64,000 nucleotides of DNA from Anaerolineaceae bacterium oral taxon 439 (GCA_001717545.1 CP017039.1:2666001-2730000); one strand, 5' to 3'. Counted from the stretch's first letter, positions 47,711 through 55,708 are shown. The notes: generated by a model from the sequence alone, not told the origin. Program-made: numbers and translations.

Positions 47711-48898
47711 CTATTTCAGACTGACATTGATTGGTTCCAACGCATGGAAACGCTCAATCCCGGGCGCATTACCCTGAGGTCCGGCAAGCGTTACAATATA
47801 CGGCGTCAGCGTCACAGACTCGGCGTCTTTAAGCCATTCCCAACCGTTATTTTCACTATCCGAATAAAAAACGCATTCCTGCAGCTCTTCGATTTCAGAG
47901 GTGTAGTCAATGTCACGGCGAGATATTTCAGCCCGGTTTCCGTGACCGTCCTGGAGGACAAACCCCAATAAATTTCCCTGCGAGTCGGAGGACCAGAATT
48001 TGTGTCCATAAATTTCGCCGACAAATTGTTCCACCTTCAAAAAACGTTGAACGCGAATCCGTGAACGAATCGGGGAAAAAAGCATTTCAACCGCCGTATA
48101 CGTTCGTCGGTCGCCGGTAAATGTACGGTCAATGGCAACCGTGCGCGTCAGGTCTTTGGCTTTCTTTCCGTTGACCGTAAATTCAAAGACCCAAGGACCA
48201 TTAAGATGTGTTCCGGGACTGTCTGAATAATCCGAAATCGAATCGATTTGCAATTTCATGGGAATCTCGCCGTCGGTAAGGAATTCCTTCGCAACATCCG
48301 CGCGCAAAATAATCATGATCCTCGATTTCGGATCACTTTCGTCGGAATACCCCAAATGCTGTGATTGGTACCACCATTCTTGATTCAAAGCGAAGGATTG
48401 ATTCCCAATCGTCAGTCCGTCCTGAACAATACCGATCTGATGTGTAAAGTTAGTAATCTCCTTGCCGGCGCTTACGAATACCGAAAAATACACCCGGTTA
48501 TCCTCGATCAGCACCTCTTCCAACTTCATCTCAACGCCATGATGGCTTACTGCCGGAACGTCGAGCGTCTCGACCAGTTCGGGATGCGATTGAATCGCGA
48601 ACCACTCGCGCAGCGACTGCGTCAATTCCGCCCAGACGATTTTTCCGGTCGGCGTAGACAAAAAAATCAGTAAAACGACGCAGACCGCCGCGATCGCGCC
48701 GAAAACGGGACGGCGTCCGCGCGTAAAAGGCCGTAAAAATCGGAACCGCGCCGGTTTTGCTCCCTCTCCCGCGGCCAACGCGGCATACGTTTCAAGGCAT
48801 ACGTCGCATTCTTTCAGATGGGCTTCCATCTCGGACATCCGCCGTTCCGACAGCTGCCCGCTCAGGTACAGCGCCCATTCGTACGCTTCAATGTGCAT
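47711..48898 (-). CDS. Anti-sigma factor with zinc-finger head and DUF4179-like sensor domain
   Basis: The protein has 395 residues. Residues 1-45 form a ZAS-type anti-sigma head with His27, Cys31 and Cys34 (AHLKECDVC). A basic linker leads to one membrane helix at about 66-82 (FGAIAAVCVVLLIFLS), then an extracytoplasmic domain of about 310 residues starting LTQSLREWFAIQSHPELVET. It should hold the ECF sigma factor encoded upstream (11-bp overlap) at the membrane until a signal is sensed outside. The sensor domain is the same module as the first half of the three secreted paralogs. Confidence 0.9.
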   Translation of the reverse strand: MHIEAYEWALYLSGQLSERRMSEMEAHLKECDVCLETYAALAAGEGAKPARFRFLRPFTRGRRPVFGAIAAVCVVLLIFLSTPTGKIVWAELTQSLREWFAIQSHPELVETLDVPAVSHHGVEMKLEEVLIEDNRVYFSVFVSAGKEITNFTHQIGIVQDGLTIGNQSFALNQEWWYQSQHLGYSDESDPKSRIMIILRADVAKEFLTDGEIPMKLQIDSISDYSDSPGTHLNGPWVFEFTVNGKKAKDLTRTVAIDRTFTGDRRTYTAVEMLFSPIRSRIRVQRFLKVEQFVGEIYGHKFWSSDSQGNLLGFVLQDGHGNRAEISRRDIDYTSEIEELQECVFYSDSENNGWEWLKDAESVTLTPYIVTLAGPQGNAPGIERFHALEPINVSLK

Positions 48899-49436
48899 TA
48901 GTATTCCTCCATTTCTCGCGAATCATCTGACGCGCGCGGTAAATTCGCGTTTCGACCGTGCGCGGGCTCAGTTCCAACGCCGCGGCAATTTCCTTGACCG
49001 AGCGGTTGGTTCGGTAATACATCTCCAAAGGAACACGGTAAAGTTCATCCAGTTCGCCGATCAGCCGCCGCACCTCTGAAAGCGTCTCATCGGCGATAAT
49101 TTCCGCTTCAGGAAGGCGCGAATTCGGCGACGGGACCCGGTCTTCGTCAAGCTCGTCCAAGCTGAGCCAATCTTGTTCTCCGCGCCACTTTTTCTTCGTG
49201 TCGATCGCGTGATTCACGGCGATCCGCGCGATCCAGGCTTTGAAATTGGCACCGGACCAGCTGTCCATCGCAAAATAAATCTTTTGCAGAACTTCACAAT
49301 AGAGGTCGTCCGTGCCGTCGGGCGTCCGGATAATCCCGTAAATAATCTTTTTAAGATACGCTTCGTACGGACTGACCTTCGCCTCAAACAGGCCATACGG
49401 CATGCGGCGTGGTATCGTTGCTGTTTCCTGTTTCAA
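48888..49436 (-). CDS. ECF-subfamily RNA polymerase sigma-70 factor
   Basis: The protein has 182 residues. Region 2 spans about 20-90 (YEAYLKKIIYGIIRTPDGTD, then LQKIYFAMDSW and FKAWIARIAVNHAIDTKKKW), and region 4 spans about 120-178 (LDELYRVPLEMYYRTNRSVK, IAAALELSPRTVETRIYRAR). No region 1 or 3, as expected for ECF factors. Its last 11 bp overlap the anti-sigma gene, the normal partner-switch layout. The promoter upstream is unclear: TTGACG lies near 49487-49492 without a convincing -10, and I see no GGAAC/CGTCTA pair there. Its likely target is the promoter at 46584-46611. Confidence 0.95.
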   Translation of the reverse strand: MKQETATIPRRMPYGLFEAKVSPYEAYLKKIIYGIIRTPDGTDDLYCEVLQKIYFAMDSWSGANFKAWIARIAVNHAIDTKKKWRGEQDWLSLDELDEDRVPSPNSRLPEAEIIADETLSEVRRLIGELDELYRVPLEMYYRTNRSVKEIAAALELSPRTVETRIYRARQMIREKWRNTNAH

Positions 49437-49677
49437 GAATGCTCTCCTTTCCGCCTTAATTTAAAAGACGAAAAAATCGAATGGACTACGTCAAAGGTGA
49501 AGCCCTGCAATCAATATGATCGCGCAAACCGAAATCCATTCGATCCAAATCGAAGGATATAAGGCCGAAAAGCGACGATCGGATATCGCCTACCTAAACA
49601 CTCGATTATTAACGAAAAAACGTCCGACAACGCGGACGTACCATCAAAAACAGGAGAAAAACAGGATTTTACGCAAG

Positions 49678-49750
49678 CGCCCCCAAGGGAATTCGAATCC
49701 CTGTTTTGGCCTTGAGAGGGCCACGTCCTTGGCCGCTAGACGATGGGGGC
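49678..49750 (-). tRNA. tRNA-Glu (anticodon CTC)
   Basis: 73 nt. The acceptor stem GCCCCCA/TGGGGGC carries discriminator G, the D arm is CTAGCGGCCAAGG, the anticodon loop CTCTCAA gives CTC, and the T loop is TTCGAAT. CCA is not encoded. It stands alone between the ECF operon and the riboflavin transporter. Confidence 0.95.
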
Positions 49751-49817
49751 AAAGCGAATAAGATTTTACCACAGCTTTCCCGAAAAACGTTTAAATCATT
49801 CCTGTTTCGCTTCTGCC

Positions 49818-50603
49818 TCACCCCGCAGCGCCGATCAACGCGCGCAGCCGCCGCGTCAGGTCAAGGAACTCCCGATCGTAACGCAGCTCGGACGATCGCG
49901 GCCGCGGCAAATCAATTCTGACGTCAGCCGTGATCCGGCCCGGCGGCGGCGAAAAAATCAGGATCCGATCCGCTGAAAGCGCCGCCTCAAAAACCGAATG
50001 CGTTACCATGACGACGCTCGGACGCGCCTCCTCCCAGATTCGCATCAGCTCCAACGTCAGCGTATCGCGCGTCAGCGAATCGAGCGCGCCGAACGGCTCG
50101 TCCAGCAGCAGCAACTCCGGCTCCTGGATCAGCGCCCGCGCAATCGCGACCCGCTGCGCCATACCGCCGGATAACGTCTCCGGCCATTCATTTTCGACAC
50201 CCCGGAGACCGACGCGCCCGAACCAGTCCAGCGCGCGCGCTTCCGCTTCCGCCTTCGAAACGCCGCGAATCCGAAGCGGGAGCGTCACGTTTTCCAGCGC
50301 GCTCATCCAGGGCAGCAGGTTTGAATTCTGAAATACGAGCGCCCGCGTCGGCGACGGATCGTCCGGGCTCCAGCGCCGCTCCGGGCCGTCGTCCCGCTGA
50401 ACCGTGATCGTCCCTTCCGTCGGAGCGAGAACGCCGGCCATGACGCGGAGCAGCGTGCTCTTCCCCGCGCCGGACGGGCCCAGAATACAGACGAACTCCG
50501 AAGGATGAACAGCCAGATCGACGTTTGAAACCGCCTGAAATTCGCCGTCGGCCCCCTCGAATTGAACCGAAAGCTGACGGATTCGGATCGTCGTCCGGCT
50601 CAT
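49818..50603 (-). CDS. ABC transporter ATPase, probable riboflavin importer subunit
   Basis: This 261-residue ATPase is of the SsuB/TauB/ThiZ type. Walker A is LGPSGAGKSTLLRV, the Q loop is LVFQNSNLLPW, the signature is LSGGMAQRVAIARAL, Walker B is LLLLDEPFGALD, and the H loop is MVTHSVFEAAL. Alone, the family would suggest nitrate, sulfonate or pyrimidine-precursor uptake. The FMN riboswitch that governs the three-gene operon points to riboflavin or a flavin precursor. It starts 1 bp after the binding-protein gene and is the last gene of the unit. Confidence 0.88.
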   Translation of the reverse strand: MSRTTIRIRQLSVQFEGADGEFQAVSNVDLAVHPSEFVCILGPSGAGKSTLLRVMAGVLAPTEGTITVQRDDGPERRWSPDDPSPTRALVFQNSNLLPWMSALENVTLPLRIRGVSKAEAEARALDWFGRVGLRGVENEWPETLSGGMAQRVAIARALIQEPELLLLDEPFGALDSLTRDTLTLELMRIWEEARPSVVMVTHSVFEAALSADRILIFSPPPGRITADVRIDLPRPRSSELRYDREFLDLTRRLRALIGAAG

Positions 50604-50604
50604 T

Positions 50605-51618
50605 TTATTCTCCCGCCAACGCTGCGGGAATGAAATCGTTCGTGAACGCCGCGTGAATATCGATATCCGCCGTCAGGTACCCCATCCGGCGCATGACCTC
50701 CGCCATCGTCTCCCAGGCCGCCGGATTTGACGCGCCCAACGGCCGACCGTCCGCAGCGTACAGTTTCATTGTCTCCTCAAGGACCCGCTTCTGAAGCTCC
50801 TGATCCGCGACATCCTTCAGGTTCTCGATCCGCTGCAAACAGATTTGATACGCTTCCTCCGGATGATCGAGCGTATACTGGATCCCGCGTAAAAATGCCC
50901 GCGTCATGCGCTCGACCAGCGCCGGATTTTCGCGAATGACCGCTTCATTCGTAATCAGTCCGTTCGAGACCATCTCCGCCGAATCGGCGACCCGGATTAA
51001 ATGGACCTGCTCCCCCAGCGCTTCCAGCTGAACCGGTTCGTTCGTCGTGTACACGACGCCGGCATCCAAAGCGTCCGTCGTCAGCAGCTCCACCTGAGCG
51101 TAACCGACCGCTTCCAGCGCCAGATCCTGATCGCGCATGCCCGCCTCCTGAAGCAGCGCCTCCAACCCGATATAACTCGCGCCGGACAACGCGGGGATCC
51201 CTACCTTTTTTCCCTTGAGCGCTTCAACCGTCGTCAGCCCTTTTTCCGCGAGCGAAACGATCCCGACCGGATACCGCCGGTACCATTCGGCAATGTAAAC
51301 CAGCGGGAGTCCCTGGTTCCGGCCCAATAAAACCTGTTCCCCGGAGCAGATCCCGAACGGAATCGACCCCGCCCCGACCAGCGCGACTGTGTCGATTTCC
51401 ATATTATGATCGAGCGTCACGCTCAGGTCTTCATCAGCGAAGAACCCTTTTTCGACTGCGACGTAAAGCGGAGCGAACTGAACGTTGGGAACGAACCCGA
51501 CCGGGAGCGTAATTTCCTCCGCGGCATACCCGACCCGCAGCGCGCAAACCAGCGCGGCCGCCAGCACAACATAGATCATCGTTAACTTCTTTTTCACCTG
51601 ATAACCTCTTTGATTCAT
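50605..51618 (-). CDS. ribY: NMT1/THI5-like substrate-binding protein, probable riboflavin binder RibY
   Basis: This 337-residue exported binding protein starts with a signal peptide (LTMIYVVLAAALVCALRVGYA). The mature part begins ITLPVGFVPNVQFAPLYVAV, then EKGFFADEDLSVTLDH, as in the NMT1/THI5 family, and has GKKVGIPALSGASYIGLEAL. In Chloroflexota, proteins of this family next to a SsuC-like permease under an FMN riboswitch are known as RibXY, a riboflavin transporter. No lipobox is visible. The gene lies between the permease (31 bp upstream) and the ATPase. Confidence 0.85.
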   Translation of the reverse strand: MNQRGYQVKKKLTMIYVVLAAALVCALRVGYAAEEITLPVGFVPNVQFAPLYVAVEKGFFADEDLSVTLDHNMEIDTVALVGAGSIPFGICSGEQVLLGRNQGLPLVYIAEWYRRYPVGIVSLAEKGLTTVEALKGKKVGIPALSGASYIGLEALLQEAGMRDQDLALEAVGYAQVELLTTDALDAGVVYTTNEPVQLEALGEQVHLIRVADSAEMVSNGLITNEAVIRENPALVERMTRAFLRGIQYTLDHPEEAYQICLQRIENLKDVADQELQKRVLEETMKLYAADGRPLGASNPAAWETMAEVMRRMGYLTADIDIHAAFTNDFIPAALAGE

Positions 51619-51649
51619 TTATAAAAGTACTTCAGCATCGTCAACGCAG

Positions 51650-52444
51650 CTATTTGACCGCCTGCCAGCGCAGCACGCGTTTTTCCAGTCGGGCGATCGC
51701 CTGGTACAGCGTTATCGCCATCACCATCAGCGTCAGTACCGCGACAAAAACCATCGCCGTATCATACTGCCCCCGCGCCGTATTAATCAGGTAGCCCAAC
51801 CCCGACTTCGCCCCGGACAGCTCGCCGACAACCGCGCCCAAAACGCTCAGCGTCGCGCTGATCCGCAGTCCGTTGAAAAACGACGGCATAACCGCCGGAA
51901 TCTCCAGATACCGCAGCACTGCAATCGGTCCAACGTTCATCGACGTCAGGACGTCGCGGTAATTCCGCGGAATTTCCCGAATACCAGCGACGACGCTGAC
52001 CTGAATCGGGAAAAACACGACCAGAGAACAAATCAATATTTTCGGAGCTAATCCTGAACCCAGCCAGATGATAAATAATGGCGCGACCGCCGCTAACGGG
52101 ATCGCCTGCGTCGCGACGATATACGGATAAAGGACCTGCTCCAGCGCCGGATGATGCGCCAGGAAGAAGCCGCTGATCGCGCCCGCGCCGATCCCGATCG
52201 CCAGACCGAAGGCGATCTCCATCAAGGTAACGCCCATATTCGAGACCAGCACGCCGGATTTCAGCGATACGCCGAAGCGCGCGAGGATCAGCGACGGCGG
52301 CGGGAGGATAAACGCCGGGAACGCGCTGAAGCGGACAGCGGATTCCCAGATCGCCAACCCCAAAAGAACGGAAAGCGGCGGAATAAACCGCGCAAAGCGA
52401 TTTTCTTTTATCGGCCGGGGCTTCGGCCCGATTCGTCCATTCAT
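51650..52444 (-). CDS. ribX: ABC transporter permease, probable riboflavin permease RibX
   Basis: The protein is 264 residues from ATG 52444; an upstream TTG at 52447 is less likely. It has five to six membrane helices, and the EAA-like loop includes SMNVGPIAVLRYLEIPAVMP, as in SsuC/ThiX permeases. It is the first gene of the operon. Its only Shine-Dalgarno candidate (GGAG, complement of 52456-52459) lies inside the 3' arm of the riboswitch terminator, so transcription and translation may both depend on the riboswitch state. Assignment to riboflavin rests on the riboswitch and on known RibXY systems. Confidence 0.85.
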   Translation of the reverse strand: MNGRIGPKPRPIKENRFARFIPPLSVLLGLAIWESAVRFSAFPAFILPPPSLILARFGVSLKSGVLVSNMGVTLMEIAFGLAIGIGAGAISGFFLAHHPALEQVLYPYIVATQAIPLAAVAPLFIIWLGSGLAPKILICSLVVFFPIQVSVVAGIREIPRNYRDVLTSMNVGPIAVLRYLEIPAVMPSFFNGLRISATLSVLGAVVGELSGAKSGLGYLINTARGQYDTAMVFVAVLTLMVMAITLYQAIARLEKRVLRWQAVK

Positions 52445-52448
52445 CAAT

Positions 52449-52472
52449 AAAAAAACTCCAATCCCTGGAGCT
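52449..52472 (-). terminator. Riboswitch-controlled terminator before ribX
   Basis: On the minus strand CTCCA (complement of 52466-52470) pairs with TGGAG (complement of 52456-52460), extended by G-U and A-U pairs. Seven T follow (complement of 52449-52455). It ends 4 nt before the ribX ATG, so it is the expression platform of the FMN riboswitch. Its 3' arm includes the GGAG ribosome site. Confidence 0.85.
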
Positions 52473-52511
52473 TCTGATTCGAAAACAGGACTTCGTCCGC
52501 AAATTCGCGCT

Positions 52512-52633
52512 GCCTTTTTTCATCCGGACTCTACCGTCGATTCCGGAATTGCGCCGGATCAGCGCCGCGTACGGCGCGCGTGGATTATACCACCGGTCGG
52601 GAATCGGCTCATGCCTCACCCTGCCCCAAAGGT
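52512..52633 (-). promoter_or_regulatory. FMN riboswitch (RFN element)
   Basis: Read on the minus strand, the conserved blocks of the RFN element appear in order: GGGGCAGGGTGA, GATTCCCGACCGGTGGT, TAATCCACG, a variable stem (CGCGCCGTACGCGGCG), GATCCGGCGCAATTCCGG, then ATCGACGGTAGAGTCCGGAT followed by GAAAAAAGG. The closing P1 helix is CCTTT/AAAGG. FMN binding normally turns expression off. Downstream lies a terminator and the ribXY-ATPase operon. An insertion (GGCATGAGCC) lies in the first conserved arm. Confidence 0.92.
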
Positions 52634-52820
52634 TTTCTTTTCTATTGAATTTTACCGCAAAACGTGGTAACGCCGCAAAAAAATCCTGACGTCGGGGCCG
52701 ATCCCACAGGAATGTGGGTTGTCAAGTCCTTTTTTGATTTATTGCCGCAGCTTCTTGACCGCAAAAGTTTTTCCGTTATACTAATCATACAAATCATACT
52801 TAAAACCAGGAGGCAGGAAA

Positions 52821-53045
52821 ATGAAATACCCAGAGGGAAAATATGCTTGGACTGTTAAGGTAGGAGAAAAGGGACAGTTTGTTATACCTAAAGAAGCCCG
52901 TGATATTTTCAACATTAAACCCGGCGATACTTTAATCGTTCTTGCGGATATAAACAAAGGTATCGCCATTCCACCTAAAGATATGTTCGCACATTTGATG
53001 GATACGATTTTCAATCAAGATGCGCCAAAGGAGGACAAAGAATGA
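52821..53045 (+). CDS. AbrB/SpoVT-type DNA-binding protein
   Basis: This 74-residue protein has a swapped-hairpin AbrB domain: TVKVGEKGQFVIPKEARDIF, then NIKPGDTLIVLADINKG, at residues 11-47. Such proteins bind DNA as dimers and often regulate the genes next to them. The stop overlaps the ABC ATPase start by 4 bp, so it belongs to the exporter operon and probably controls it. A good AGGAGG site precedes the ATG, and a housekeeping-like TTATAC/AATCAT patch lies near 52775-52790. AT-rich and unlike the GC-rich neighbours. Confidence 0.9.
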   Translation: MKYPEGKYAWTVKVGEKGQFVIPKEARDIFNIKPGDTLIVLADINKGIAIPPKDMFAHLMDTIFNQDAPKEDKE

Positions 53046-53767
53046 ATGCTATTATCATTAAAGAGCTTACAAAAAAATACGGAAAAATAGTCGCCGTAAA
53101 TAATCTTAATTTGACAATTGAGCAAGGCGAGTTATTCGCCCTGCTTGGCGTAAATGGAGCGGGGAAAACGACAACGATTAAAATGTTATCCTGCTTGATA
53201 AAACCCACAAGCGGCGATGCTTTTCTTCTTGGCGACAGCATTATCGCGAATCCTCATGCAATAAATGAAAAAACCAATATCTCGCCACAGGAAACGGCAG
53301 TAGCCGCAAATTTATCTGTTTTAGAAAATTTAGAACTTATTGCAGGAATATATGGACAGGATCGTAAAACGGCAAATAAAAAAGCCCATGAAACAGCGCA
53401 AAAATTTGGTTTGGAAAATGAATTGAATAAAAAAGCCAAAGATTTATCGGGTGGAATGCAACGTCGTCTTTCTATTGCTATGGCTCTGATTTCAGAACCT
53501 CAAATTTTGTTTTTAGATGAACCAACTTTAGGACTCGATGTCCTGGCTCGTCGTGAACTATGGGCTTCCATCAAATCATTAAAAGGAAAAGTTACGATAA
53601 TTCTTACAACCCATTATATGGATGAGGTCGAAAATTTATCTGACCGTGTGGGAATAATGGCAAAGGGACAATTAACGGCTGTGGGAACCGTAACAGAATT
53701 AACTACGCAAACGGGTACTTCTAAATTAGAGGATGCCTTTGTTGAGCTTATAGGAGGTGTGCTATGA
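53042..53767 (+). CDS. ABC transporter ATPase, drug/multidrug-export type
   Basis: This is a 241-residue single-domain ATPase. Walker A is LGVNGAGKTTTIKML, the signature is LSGGMQRRLSIAMAL, Walker B is ILFLDEPTLGLDV, and the H loop is LTTHYMDEVENL. This is the DrrA/CcmA-like class that pairs with ABC-2 permeases. It overlaps the AbrB gene upstream and the permease downstream by 4 bp each, a tightly coupled AbrB-ATPase-permease unit. Likely role: export of a drug, lipid or peptide; the substrate is unknown. AT-rich, Firmicute-like codon use. Confidence 0.94.
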   Translation: MNAIIIKELTKKYGKIVAVNNLNLTIEQGELFALLGVNGAGKTTTIKMLSCLIKPTSGDAFLLGDSIIANPHAINEKTNISPQETAVAANLSVLENLELIAGIYGQDRKTANKKAHETAQKFGLENELNKKAKDLSGGMQRRLSIAMALISEPQILFLDEPTLGLDVLARRELWASIKSLKGKVTIILTTHYMDEVENLSDRVGIMAKGQLTAVGTVTELTTQTGTSKLEDAFVELIGGVL

Positions 53768-54513
53768 GAATGTTTCTATTTGCAAAACGTAATATCAAAG
53801 AGATTTTGCGCGACCCTATTAATCTCTTTTTTAGTCTTGGCTTTCCGCTTATTCTGTTAGTCCTGCTGTCTATTCTCAATTCTGCTATACCATCCGAAGC
53901 GAAAAACACGATGTTTCAAATAAAAAATCTCGCGCCGGGCTTGGCAATGTTCGGCAGCGTATTTATGGCATTATTTGCAGGTATGTTGTTATCAAAAGAC
54001 CGTACATCTTCTTTCTTAATGCGTTTGTTTACATCTCCTATGACTGCGACGGATTTTATTTTAGGCTATACTTTACCTATGATAGTTATGACGGTCGTAC
54101 AAGCTGCAATAACCTTATGGGCGGCGGGAGCTTTTGGACTTGATATAAATACCAATATCCTTTTTGCGATTATGATGACAGCCTTAACTTCATTGTTTTT
54201 TGTTGGTACGGGTTTATTTTTTGGCAGCATTTTGAATGATAAAGCGGTCGGTGGTGTTTGCGGAGCATTATTAACCAATATTGCAGGTTGGCTGTCTGGA
54301 GTTTTTATTCCAATTGATTTAATAGGCGGCGTTTTCAAAACAATAACAAATATTTTGCCGTTCTATCATAGTACTGAAGCAATAAAGATAAGTTTAAGCG
54401 GTGATTTCAGGCAGATTTTTCCTCATTTGGTCGTCGTAACAGGATATACTATCGTTATTTTCACTCTCGCTATTATCGCTTTTAATCGTAAAATGAATGG
54501 AGAAAAATCATAA
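53764..54513 (+). CDS. ABC-2 type permease
   Basis: This 249-residue membrane protein has six predicted helices: near 21-41 (LFFSLGFPLILLVLLSILNS), 59-79, 99-125, 132-158, 165-187 and 222-243. The layout and the segment VGTGLFFGSILNDKAVGGVC are typical of ABC2_membrane/DrrB-like exporters. It is the transmembrane partner of the ATPase encoded immediately upstream (4-bp overlap). The operon ends in a hairpin at 54563-54599. AT-rich throughout. Confidence 0.92.
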   Translation: MRMFLFAKRNIKEILRDPINLFFSLGFPLILLVLLSILNSAIPSEAKNTMFQIKNLAPGLAMFGSVFMALFAGMLLSKDRTSSFLMRLFTSPMTATDFILGYTLPMIVMTVVQAAITLWAAGAFGLDINTNILFAIMMTALTSLFFVGTGLFFGSILNDKAVGGVCGALLTNIAGWLSGVFIPIDLIGGVFKTITNILPFYHSTEAIKISLSGDFRQIFPHLVVVTGYTIVIFTLAIIAFNRKMNGEKS

Positions 54514-54562
54514 AATATAAGCATTAAATTTACAGCAAGATCATCTTAAAATGTGTGCGGGC

Positions 54563-54600
54563 GCAGCGACACAGTAAATCTATGCCGCTGCATTTTTATT
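54563..54600 (+). terminator. Terminator after the ABC exporter operon
   Basis: GCAGCG/CGCTGC (54563-54568, 54586-54591) form a 6-bp stem with a 17-nt loop, followed by ATTTTTATTATA. The stem is short but the T-rich tail is good. Confidence 0.65.
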
Positions 54601-54775
54601 ATAATTGACAAATATTTTTTAACACGTTTTCATTGATCTAACTCTTGCTTCTTTACCTGTAGGAAGTTAGAAAACTTAATGCAACGGTAAAGTAGAAAAC
54701 AGGGCTGCGTTTACTCTGACAACTCACCGTCCCACACGGCTGCGTTTCCCTGCCCTGAACATCCCGAAAGCACCG

Positions 54776-55597
54776 TTACGCCCTTCCGCTCTGAAGCCGG
54801 AGCAGCTTTTGAATCGCGGCGCGCGACGGTTCGGTAAACTCGGTCAGCAGCTTCCGCGCGATCCGGGGCGTCATGACGCCCGGCGTCTCGCTCTCTAAAA
54901 TTAATCGGATCGTATACGACGTCTCGATCGGCGAACGATCCAGCAGCTTCGTCGTCAGCTCCAATAATTCGGGCTGCATCGTCGTCGGCCCGGTCCGGAG
55001 CAGCTTTTCCAGCAGCGAAAAGACAACTGGAAGATTCTGGAACCCGTCGAACTCAATCAGGAAAATCAGCGTCTCAACGCCAAGCTCCTGATCCTTTTTT
55101 TCGTTCGATAAAACCCAGCTGCGCGCCTGATCCAGAAGCCGTTCAGAATCTGCCTGCCGAACAAGGCTGCCCGCGCTGCGAATAAAAACGCGGAGCTCGC
55201 CCGTGTCGAAACCCATCCGCGACCAGGCCTCGATGCGCTGGAAAACGTCGTTGCTGTACCCGATCGGAGCCAGCCCCAGAATACGCGCGCCGATCGTGCG
55301 AATTTCCGGCGCGCCGGTCGTCATCATCCGATCGCTCAGCTGAAGCGCGGCGTCCGGATGATCCGCGACCGTCTGGAACAACGCGATCTCGAGCTCGCGA
55401 AGCACGATCAGCGGAACGTTCAGTTCCGCCGAATGCGCCGTGAGCAGGATAGCGGTCCCTGCCGGGTTCCGCGCCGTTCGATACTTTTCAAACAGTTCGA
55501 GAAGCGTTTTTTCAAACGCGTCCGGGTCGGTGAAATTCCACATCAGCGCGTTAATTTCTTTACGGAGCTGAAGGAGGTTGACGGCGGTCATATCCAC
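54776..55597 (-). CDS. All-helical protein of unknown function (HEAT-like)
   Basis: This is a 273-residue soluble protein made almost wholly of predicted amphipathic helices of 15-20 residues, such as LQLRKEINALMWNF, TIGARILGLAPIGY, LGVETLIFLIEFDGF and TPRIARKLLTEFTEPSRAAI. This suggests an alpha-solenoid (HEAT/ARM or AlkD-like). No catalytic motif is visible. The ATG at 55597 or 55591 could start translation. It follows proS on the same strand, separated by 132 bp with a strong hairpin. I do not recognise the family. Confidence 0.65.
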   Translation of the reverse strand: MDMTAVNLLQLRKEINALMWNFTDPDAFEKTLLELFEKYRTARNPAGTAILLTAHSAELNVPLIVLRELEIALFQTVADHPDAALQLSDRMMTTGAPEIRTIGARILGLAPIGYSNDVFQRIEAWSRMGFDTGELRVFIRSAGSLVRQADSERLLDQARSWVLSNEKKDQELGVETLIFLIEFDGFQNLPVVFSLLEKLLRTGPTTMQPELLELTTKLLDRSPIETSYTIRLILESETPGVMTPRIARKLLTEFTEPSRAAIQKLLRLQSGRA

Positions 55598-55673
55598 GCG
55601 CTCCTTTCTTCGGTTGGACGAACGTTCTGAAGCTGACAGGAATCCATGGAAAGGATGGGGAACTTCGAGACTT

Positions 55674-55708
55674 CAGGAGAAAGCGGAGCGTCCGTCCGCT
55701 TTCTCCTG
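55674..55708. repeat. Strong inverted repeat downstream of proS
   Basis: A perfect 14-bp stem (55674-55687 with 55695-55708; arms CAGGAGAAAGCGGA and its complement) surrounds a 7-nt loop. No T tract follows on either strand, so it is not a classical terminator. It may protect or process the proS transcript. Confidence 0.75.

Noticed and set aside
49437-49520. ECF autoregulatory promoter upstream of the sigma gene
   Set aside because: CGTCTT is present but no GGAAC-like -35 lies 16-17 bp upstream; the evidence is too weak.
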